From Candidatus Aminicenantota bacterium (GTDB lineage Bacteria > Acidobacteriota > Aminicenantia > JAMOAD01): DNA of 11,925 nucleotides. Both the position numbers and the translations under genes were made by a program. The notes under the pieces were generated by a model that did no database searches, was not told the DNA's origin, and saw nothing but the letters and a program-made list of their open reading frames with translations. Position 1 is the first letter of the stretch. Each line of letters starts with the position of its first letter. Positions 7,179-11,925 of this stretch are shown one piece after another. The stretch lies in contig JALXDT010000298.1 of NCBI GenBank assembly GCA_027070475.1, positions 1 through 11,925 of the forward strand. Reading direction: 5' to 3'.

Positions 7179-9509
7179 TTAAAATTCATATGAAATTCCG
7201 AATCTTAAACTTCTCGGAATCTGCAATTCAACAGCATTTCTCTTTTCAGGGGTGAAAACATACTCGGAAAGTTCAGCACCTATATCAAACAGATTAAAAA
7301 AAGATAAAAAAACATTAATTTTTCTTTCTCCTATGTTTATAAGATAATTTATCTTGAAACTCATATCCCATACACAATCTTCTCTGGGACCTCCTTTGAC
7401 CCCTCTTTCATCCTCAGCTTGAATGTGAGGGTAATAGAGAATCAATCTTCCGTCATTTATATAATAATTAATAAAGGCAAAGGGGTCACCATCTCTATAC
7501 TTTATATTTCCACCCATGCTTAAATTTTTAAAAGGATAAAATCCGAAAAGAATCTTTCCTACAAAAGCTCTATCCCCATCAACTCTTCCATAACCATTAA
7601 TCCAGGAGTTCGGGTCAGCCATGTTTTCATCCAAAAAACCAATATCATTGTACACAGGACCATTTCCAAATGCAGTATACCCCATCCCCATATGTGCCAT
7701 AAAGGAAAATGAGAAAAACCAGCTCTTCTTTTTCATGCCTAATATATTAAACAAAAATTCCGCATAAAAAGGATCCTTATCAAAATCATAATTTGTCAGA
7801 ATATAATCTTCGGGTTTTGATTGAAAGTAGAGGTTAAAGCTATCAACCTTTTTATAGATTCCATCATACTCTCTGTATTTCACCCAGAGATTATTTGAAA
7901 ATTTTGCATAAACTCCTCTCAGGTTAATTTTAAAAGCGGGCGATAACCTGATTGTTGATGCAATCATAAATCTTCTTTCATAGGGAGTGTTCAAATTCTC
8001 CGAAACATTGTGATATTCCCCTCCTGTATAACCAATCTCATTTCCTGAATTACCATAAATTATTCCGGAAGGCCTTTGATTTTCAAGAAAAAAATTGATA
8101 TTTTCTCTTATCTCATGAGGCTTTCCCCCGTAAAAAACAGAAAAACTTATATTCTTCTTCTCAAAAAGAAAAGCCTGAAAATCATAGGCTATTCCACCTA
8201 AAAAAAGATTCCTTTTATGATCTTTATATGAGAGGGAGGAAGCTGTGTAATACAAGTGAGCTTTGATATTAAAATTATCAGAAAAGTAGTGGCCGAAACT
8301 TAAACCTCCTGCTAATATTGAATTTGAATTGTTGTAATCAGATCCCCTATTCCAAACGATTCTATACAATGGAGTTTTATTAAAATAGAGTTCTGTTCTA
8401 CCGTAAGGATTTTCTTTTCCTCTTATAAAACTTTGTCTGGCATTAAAAAAAAAGCTTAAAACAGAAGCATCTCTCAGTATAAAAAATTTCTCTCCCTCTG
8501 TATTAATTGTCAGGGATTCAAAATCTCCCAATCTTTCAAAGGGTAAAAAACCTTCTCCATCATTGTCCATCAGATCTTTTTCAAATTCTGAAGAATATGG
8601 AGAAAGCTTTTCCTTCTCATATAAAAAAGATGAGCTTAACAAAAGCCCTTTTTTTGCATACTTACCTCCTAAAAATCCTGAAAAATAGTTTTGTCTTACG
8701 GTCTCAAAAGGAAGTCTTCCAAATTCGGAATTCATGTTTCCTCTGAACTTTTTATTTAAGGCTGAAACTATTTCCATATTCCCTTTTCCTATTTTTTTAT
8801 TATATGAGCTTAAAAATGAAAAAAGTTCACTGTTTTCCTGAAAAGTTGAGTTTAAACTTTGGCTGAAATCATTGAACTGTCTTTTCAAATTAATGTAAGA
8901 TAGAGATAGATAAAGGTCAGAATCATCTTTTAATGCTCTTTTTGAAAAAGTAATAACATTGTTTCTTAAAATTTGTCTTCTGGTCTCATAAAGCTTTTCA
9001 GCCCTTGTGATTGGATGCTTGTTTAATAAAGAGGGTGCGAAAGATAGATATGAGCCAAGGTTGGGTTCTACAGAGGAAAAATATATTCTGTTGAAACTTT
9101 TATTTTGTTCGTTCAAGAGCACATTAATACCTGATTTAATATTGTTGGAGGAACTTAATTTGTACCTATAATCAAGAGATAATGGCAAAATCACAGCACT
9201 AACTCCAGGATAAAGAGAGGAGTTTATTTTAAATCCCTCAAAATAATAATCAAAATTTAAAGTTGATTTTCCGTCAAAATAAACTTTAGTTCTATCAACA
9301 ACAGAAAAGCCATTACTTTCTTCTATGAGGAATGTTGTGACAGGGAAAAAGTTTTCAAAAGCAGAGTTAACAAACTCCCCGCCGGGCAAAAGGGAGAGCA
9401 TAAAGTTATCAATAATAAAATCACCTCTTATAAAAGAAAAATCATCCATTGAAACCAATGGTCTATAAAACAAAAAAATAATTAGAAACAATAAGCTTAT
9501 TTTTTTCAT
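7179..9509 (-). CDS. Outer-membrane beta-barrel protein, TonB-dependent-receptor-like with a reduced plug
   Basis: The 776-residue protein starts with a signal peptide (MKKISLLFLIIFLFYRPLVS, cleavage near residue 20). Most of the chain shows alternating aromatic/polar beta-strand patterns. It ends in FGISYEF, a terminal Phe strand as recognised by the BAM complex. Near the C-terminus, DPNSWINGYGRVDGDRAF, then a D-G-D-P-F-A-F segment, FFNLFDIG and IPRSLRFG resemble the last barrel strands of TonB-dependent receptors. The stretch at about 34-112 (NFMLSLLPGGE... then FDGKSTLNFDYYFEGFKIN) resembles a plug, but it is short and lacks the usual carboxypeptidase-like domain; I see no TonB box. The ligand is unknown. 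It lies 36 bp after comF, and no clear ribosome binding site precedes its ATG. It could instead be a plug-less porin-like barrel. Outer-membrane location is firm; the receptor call is moderate. Confidence 0.72.
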   Translation of the reverse strand: MKKISLLFLIIFLFYRPLVSMDDFSFIRGDFIIDNFMLSLLPGGEFVNSAFENFFPVTTFLIEESNGFSVVDRTKVYFDGKSTLNFDYYFEGFKINSSLYPGVSAVILPLSLDYRYKLSSSNNIKSGINVLLNEQNKSFNRIYFSSVEPNLGSYLSFAPSLLNKHPITRAEKLYETRRQILRNNVITFSKRALKDDSDLYLSLSYINLKRQFNDFSQSLNSTFQENSELFSFLSSYNKKIGKGNMEIVSALNKKFRGNMNSEFGRLPFETVRQNYFSGFLGGKYAKKGLLLSSSFLYEKEKLSPYSSEFEKDLMDNDGEGFLPFERLGDFESLTINTEGEKFFILRDASVLSFFFNARQSFIRGKENPYGRTELYFNKTPLYRIVWNRGSDYNNSNSILAGGLSFGHYFSDNFNIKAHLYYTASSLSYKDHKRNLFLGGIAYDFQAFLFEKKNISFSVFYGGKPHEIRENINFFLENQRPSGIIYGNSGNEIGYTGGEYHNVSENLNTPYERRFMIASTIRLSPAFKINLRGVYAKFSNNLWVKYREYDGIYKKVDSFNLYFQSKPEDYILTNYDFDKDPFYAEFLFNILGMKKKSWFFSFSFMAHMGMGYTAFGNGPVYNDIGFLDENMADPNSWINGYGRVDGDRAFVGKILFGFYPFKNLSMGGNIKYRDGDPFAFINYYINDGRLILYYPHIQAEDERGVKGGPREDCVWDMSFKINYLINIGERKINVFLSFFNLFDIGAELSEYVFTPEKRNAVELQIPRSLRFGISYEF

Positions 9510-9514
9510 CAGAT

Positions 9515-9543
9515 TTTATAACAAAAAACGAATATTTAGTAAA
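9515..9543 (-). promoter_or_regulatory. Candidate promoter abutting the barrel gene start
   Basis: On the minus strand TTTACT (9543-9538) precedes TATAAA (9520-9515) by 17 bp. The -10 ends 5 nt before the ATG at 9509, so transcription would begin at or next to the start codon. The bases before the ATG (TTATAAAATCTG) contain no ribosome binding site, which fits a leaderless message. The -35 match is only 4/6 and the DNA is AT-rich, so chance is possible. Confidence 0.3.
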
Positions 9544-9545
9544 GA

Positions 9546-10247
9546 TTAAAGCCCCCTGGGGGTTGAAAGTGTCAGAATATCAACTTTTTGAAAACCCAAA
9601 GGTGTGAGAACCTTTCTTATCTCAAAAAAGGTGGCACCTGTGGTCAATATATCATCAATAATTAAGAGATTTTTATCTTTAAAAACAGAATTTTTTATCT
9701 CTTTTTTCAAACCAAAGCTTCCTTTTATATTTTTGATTCTTTCCTGACGAGATAAGGAGGCTTGAGAAATCCCATACTTTTTTCTTTCAAGAAAAGAAAA
9801 TTTTTCAATTTTGTCTTTTTCAACTACCCAATTTGAAATAAGCTCTGCTTGGTTAAATCCTCTTTCCCTTAGCTTCTTTTTATGAAGGGGAACAGGTAAA
9901 TAGTAGTTATAATCACTTAAAAAATCAAGGGAATATTTTTCTTTTAAAAATTCCACAAGTTTTCTACCAACAGGGATATATCCATAGTATTTAAAAAGAT
10001 GAATAAAATCTTTAACAATATTTTCAAAAAAGAGGAAAGAGTATAGAATACTTTCACTGTCAAGAGCTCTTTTTATCTCTCTAAATCTATAAAAATTAAG
10101 CTTTTCCTCACAATCTTTGCAGACCAGAACTTCATCTTTATACAGAGTTTTTCCGCAAATTTTACACTTAGAGGGAAAGATGAAATTTAAAAAACTTTGA
10201 AAATATCTTTCGGCTAAATATAACCTTTCTCTATCTTTTCCTGGCAT
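9546..10247 (-). CDS. comF: ComF-family phosphoribosyltransferase-like protein
   Basis: The 233-residue product has the standard ComF layout. An N-terminal four-cysteine zinc finger (Cys28, Cys31, Cys43, Cys46 in CKIC...CKDC) is followed by PVPLHKKKLRERGFNQAELI (118-137). The PRPP-binding loop of type I phosphoribosyltransferases comes next (LLIIDDILTTGAT, 194-206). ComF proteins act in the cytoplasm in uptake and processing of transforming DNA in competent bacteria. Many non-competent bacteria carry one, and the enzymatic substrate is not established. The ATG overlaps the end of the DksA-like gene by 34 bp and has no ribosome binding site of its own; no other plausible start codon lies before the zinc finger. 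Translation therefore probably depends on coupling. No other competence genes are in the window. Confidence 0.92.
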   Translation of the reverse strand: MPGKDRERLYLAERYFQSFLNFIFPSKCKICGKTLYKDEVLVCKDCEEKLNFYRFREIKRALDSESILYSFLFFENIVKDFIHLFKYYGYIPVGRKLVEFLKEKYSLDFLSDYNYYLPVPLHKKKLRERGFNQAELISNWVVEKDKIEKFSFLERKKYGISQASLSRQERIKNIKGSFGLKKEIKNSVFKDKNLLIIDDILTTGATFFEIRKVLTPLGFQKVDILTLSTPRGL

Positions 10248-10570
10248 TCAACACAGTATTTTGCCCATGGAATAGCTTCTATTCTCTTGGGATTTATCTC
10301 TTTACCACAATATTCACATATTCCATAAGTCCCTTTCTCAATCTTCCTTAAAGCTACTTCAATTGCCTTAAAAGTTTTTAATTCTCTTGACGAAAGTTGT
10401 GATAAATAGTGAAGGCTATAATGAATAAGAGATTTATCCCCCTCATCCATTGCTATATCATTATCCGCATCAGATCTTTTTATAAGATCATCAAGGGTTT
10501 CTAATATCTCTGCTCTTCTTTTTTCTAACTTTTTTTTCATTCTTTTTATAAAATTTTCAGAAAGGCCCAT
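10214..10570 (-). CDS. DksA/TraR-family zinc-finger regulator
   Basis: The 118-residue protein has an N-terminal helical coiled coil (about 5-78) and a C-terminal C4 zinc finger (Cys85, Cys88, Cys106, Cys109 in GICEYCGKEI...YCVEC). The phrase I-x-x-G-T-Y-G-I-C-x-x-C-G is the DksA/TraR signature. DksA-type proteins insert their coiled coil into the RNA polymerase secondary channel and, with ppGpp, adjust transcription of stable RNA and amino-acid genes. The acidic tip here (SDADNDIAMDEGD, 33-45) resembles but does not exactly match the D-x-x-D-x-A motif of E. coli DksA, so polymerase activity may differ. It is shorter than DksA (about 150 residues), closer to the small DksA-like paralogues. 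A good promoter and GGAGAG ribosome binding site precede it, and it overlaps comF by 34 bp. Family assignment is sure; the exact role is not. Confidence 0.9.
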   Translation of the reverse strand: MGLSENFIKRMKKKLEKRRAEILETLDDLIKRSDADNDIAMDEGDKSLIHYSLHYLSQLSSRELKTFKAIEVALRKIEKGTYGICEYCGKEINPKRIEAIPWAKYCVECQEKIEKGYI

Positions 10571-10595
10571 CAGAACTCTCCAATTAAAGTCCTAT

Positions 10596-10624
10596 ATCTT
10601 ACTTAAAGAGAATACTTTTGTCAA
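10596..10624 (-). promoter_or_regulatory. Promoter of the dksA-like/comF pair
   Basis: On the minus strand a perfect -35 TTGACA (10624-10619) is followed after 17 bp by TAAGAT (10601-10596, 4/6). The predicted transcript begins near 10589, giving a leader of roughly 19 nt that contains GGAGAG (10581-10576), 5 nt before the ATG. No factor-independent terminator separates it from the peptidase gene upstream. Confidence 0.6.
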
Positions 10625-10694
10625 TAATTCATTCGACCCCTAAAAATCGTATAAGAAAAGTTTAAAAACATCTAAAAAGAATTACTCTATTTTT

Positions 10695-11552
10695 TCATTT
10701 AAAATTATCCGTATCAACCCATTCATTTTTAATTATTGTCCACCAGTCAACAGCAAGTCCCTTTAAAACATAATCATAGGGAAGCCAGCCATAACCATCA
10801 TCTCCCCACTCCTTGCCCCAGGAATTCTTTATAAGAAGTGCTCCCATTGTTTTATCACCGCAAAGCTCATTTTTAATTTCAATTGTATCAGAATAACCAA
10901 CAGCCATAACAGCATGTCCCCCTTCTGTTTTTTCATTTTTACAGGGAAAGGGAATTTTCCCATCATCCTCCTCAGCCTGTTCATAGGAACTGTAAACAGA
11001 AAACCCGAAAATCAGTGCCAAACCGCTTGAAAGGTGAGTTTTTACCCTTCTTAAAAGCTCCTCCCGTGAAAGAGATGGTGTGTCTAATCGGTAATACCTG
11101 ATTGCCTGATAATTCTGGGCAAAGGCATAGCAAAAAGGAGTAGGTTCCTTATCAAATTTTTTCTCATCATAGGGCCAATACTCCTCCGGGGGAACACCAA
11201 ACAAAACCATAGCTCCTATTGTTGTCCTGATGAATGCTCCAGAATCTCCCTTCCAGCCAAGAAGTTTCCTTGTTACTTTGTAAAGAAAATTTCTTGAACC
11301 TTTAATATACTTATTAAAAGCTCTCTTCTCATAATATTCAAGAAGGGAGATAGCAGCCTGAGCTGTACAGGAACCAAGAGCTCCTTGATCCTTTACAGGT
11401 GAACACCATTTTCTAAGATCAACCGTCGGAGGAAGCTTTTTTCTCCTTTCAACAGATGTCTTTTTTAAAAGATTCCTGATCTCCCTCTTCTCCTCTGTCC
11501 AATCTCTGAAATCGGGAAAATCAGGGATCCACCCCATTCCTCTCTTTTTCAT
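10695..11552 (-). CDS. Papain-like (C1A) cysteine peptidase, no signal peptide
   Basis: The 285-residue protein has the papain catalytic set in order. Gln56 is the oxyanion-hole residue and Cys62 the nucleophile (VKDQGALGSCTAQA), His213 lies in EGGHAVMAVGY, and Asn243 lies in IKNSWGKEWGDDGYGW. The N-terminus carries G-W-I-P-D-F-P-D-F-R-D (7-17), a hallmark of a prokaryotic/viral C1A subgroup that starts with this short motif instead of a long inhibitory propeptide. No signal peptide, lipobox or membrane helix is visible, so it is probably cytoplasmic or leaves by a non-Sec route. Its substrate is unknown. The start is well supported: GGAGGTG sits 4 nt before the ATG and the alternative starts would remove the motif. 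It has its own candidate promoter and is followed by the dksA-like promoter, so it looks monocistronic. Confidence 0.93.
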   Translation of the reverse strand: MKKRGMGWIPDFPDFRDWTEEKREIRNLLKKTSVERRKKLPPTVDLRKWCSPVKDQGALGSCTAQAAISLLEYYEKRAFNKYIKGSRNFLYKVTRKLLGWKGDSGAFIRTTIGAMVLFGVPPEEYWPYDEKKFDKEPTPFCYAFAQNYQAIRYYRLDTPSLSREELLRRVKTHLSSGLALIFGFSVYSSYEQAEEDDGKIPFPCKNEKTEGGHAVMAVGYSDTIEIKNELCGDKTMGALLIKNSWGKEWGDDGYGWLPYDYVLKGLAVDWWTIIKNEWVDTDNFK

Positions 11553-11570
11553 AATTCACCTCCAAAAAAT

Positions 11571-11599
11571 AATTTAAGAAAATTACCTTTAATAGTCAA
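11571..11599 (-). promoter_or_regulatory. Candidate promoter of the C1A peptidase gene
   Basis: On the minus strand TTGACT (11599-11594, 5/6) precedes TAAATT (11576-11571, 4/6) by 17 bp. Transcription would start near 11564, directly before GGAGGTG (11563-11557), giving a leader of about 12 nt. One end of the inverted-repeat element (11605-11615) lies 5 bp upstream of the -35, where an activator or repressor site could sit. Confidence 0.45.
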
Positions 11600-11604
11600 C
11601 GCAC

Positions 11605-11716
11605 TTATCCAGCACCATCTTTTTAGATTAGTGTTTCTCAGGTAAAGTTTTCTTATTACATTATCCTTTAGTTAACTCACATTTTCATTTACCGTCGGAA
11701 AGAAAGTGCTGGATAA
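11605..11716. repeat. 112-bp segment bounded by imperfect inverted repeats (MITE-like or regulatory)
   Basis: The left end reads TTATCCAGCACCATCTTT (11605-11622) and the right end read on the other strand is TTATCCAGCACTTTCTTT (11716-11699). They are identical at 16 of 18 positions, including the first 11. The interior is non-coding. Size and terminal repeats resemble a miniature inverted-repeat transposable element. However, I see no target-site duplication, and I do not recognise the end sequence as belonging to a named insertion-sequence family. It may instead be paired protein-binding sites upstream of the peptidase promoter. Confidence 0.5.
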
Positions 11717-11742
11717 TTTTTCTTAACTAAAATTATCCAGCA
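11707..11742. repeat. Perfect 14-bp inverted repeat with 8-nt loop
   Basis: TGCTGGATAATTTT (11707-11720) and AAAATTATCCAGCA (11729-11742) are exact reverse complements around TCTTAACT. The left arm is also the right end of the 112-bp segment, so three copies of the TTATCCAGCA core lie within about 140 bp. As RNA this would be a stable hairpin, but neither strand has a proper U-tract after it, so it is not a standard terminator. A dyad operator or the junction of two mobile-element ends are alternatives. Confidence 0.85.
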
Positions 11743-11750
11743 GGGCAGGG

Positions 11751-11779
11751 TTGCACTCATTCTATTTAACTTTTATAAT
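11751..11779 (+). promoter_or_regulatory. Possible rightward promoter
   Basis: TTGCAC (11751-11756) is followed after 17 bp by a perfect -10 TATAAT (11774-11779). The -35 matches only at TTG. It would drive a divergent transcript toward a gene outside the window. In DNA this AT-rich a perfect TATAAT alone is weak evidence. Confidence 0.3.
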
Positions 11780-11833
11780 AAATTATGTTTCTTTTTTTTT
11801 ATAATACTATTATATTTATTTTATCCCCTCTCC

Positions 11834-11850
11834 TTTTTTTTTTTTTTTTT
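11834..11850. repeat. 17-T homopolymer tract
   Basis: Seventeen consecutive T lie in non-coding DNA after CCCCTCTCC. Such tracts are prone to slippage and to sequencing error. Downstream of the possible rightward promoter it could vary in length between cells, but no gene that it would switch is visible here. Confidence 0.8.
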
Positions 11851-11925
11851 CTTTGAGTTTTTTTTAAAAGAAAGAAATTTAGGTTTTATCTTAATAGATT
11901 TTACTTTAAAAAAAACAGATATAAA

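Larger units (their letters stand above)
11743..11925. other. AT-rich non-coding tail with homopolymer runs
   Basis: This stretch shows no supportable gene. It has a run of 17 T (11834-11850), a shorter T9 run near 11792-11800, and a distant imperfect inverted repeat between GTTTTTTTTAAAAG (11857-11870) and CTTTAAAAAAAAC (11904-11916). The base composition is much simpler than in the coding regions. It probably is the 5' or 3' flank of a gene beyond the right edge. Confidence 0.6.

Noticed and set aside
7137..7185. Possible terminator after the barrel gene, with a TGACTTTTTT direct repeat (7152 and 7171)
   Set aside because: The only complementarity is between A and T runs; there is no GC-bearing stem followed by a U-tract.
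10625..10694. Hidden small gene or terminator between the peptidase and dksA-like genes
   Set aside because: The 70-bp gap holds no start codon with a ribosome site and no GC-bearing hairpin.
11707..11742. Rho-independent terminator
   Set aside because: The stem is perfect, but plus-strand sequence after it is GGGCAGGG and minus-strand sequence is CTTTCTTTCC, neither of which is a U-tract.
11785..11856. Short plus-strand frame starting ATG TTT CTT, about 23 residues, crossing the T17 tract
   Set aside because: It is low-complexity Phe/Leu produced by T runs, lacks a ribosome site, and its frame depends on the homopolymer length.
1..11925. CRISPR array, tRNA, rRNA, defence or phage module
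   Set aside because: No regularly spaced repeats, no cloverleaf-like conserved tRNA segments, and no genes of such systems were seen; the genes are core flagellar and housekeeping-type.

Overview
The window is AT-rich bacterial DNA in which every supported gene lies on the minus strand. The organism is probably a motile diderm (Gram-negative-type) bacterium. It carries a flagellar basal-body operon, and a 776-residue protein has a signal peptide and an outer-membrane beta-barrel-like sequence ending in Phe. Proteins are rich in Lys, Glu, Ile and Phe, as expected for low GC. I cannot name the phylum. The flagellar gene order (flgB-flgC-fliE-fliF-fliG-fliH-fliI-fliJ-flbB/motE-like-fliK?) matches the order known for the Borrelia flgB operon. 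The outer-membrane protein looks more like TonB-receptor barrels of Acidobacteriota/Bacteroidota type. That mix does not settle the lineage.

Layout, read in the direction of transcription (right to left). The right edge (11553-11925) is non-coding. It holds a 112-bp segment bounded by 18-bp imperfect inverted repeats, a perfect 14-bp hairpin that shares one of those ends, a possible outward plus-strand promoter and a 17-T homopolymer. Next come a papain-like (C1A) cysteine peptidase without a signal peptide (11552-10695), then a DksA/TraR-type zinc-finger protein overlapping a ComF-type phosphoribosyltransferase (10570-9546). The outer-membrane barrel protein follows (9509-7179). After a 131-bp gap the flagellar operon runs from flgB at 7047 to the left edge, where the first 63 codons of a probable fliK are cut off.

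The flagellar genes are packed with gaps of 2-6 bp or overlaps of 1-26 bp, which suggests one translationally coupled transcript. Their products cover the proximal rod (FlgB, FlgC), rod/MS-ring adaptor (FliE), MS ring (FliF), rotor switch (FliG), export ATPase complex (FliH, FliI, FliJ), a membrane-anchored MotE/FlbB-like protein and probably the hook-length ruler (FliK). Together these build the inner part of the motor and the export gate's ATPase, in roughly assembly order.

I found no CRISPR array, tRNA, rRNA or complete insertion sequence, and no convincing new multi-gene system. The most unusual parts are the nested inverted repeats at the right edge, the compact outer-membrane receptor next to the flagellar operon, the apparently cytoplasmic papain-like peptidase, and several promoters placed unusually close to start codons.
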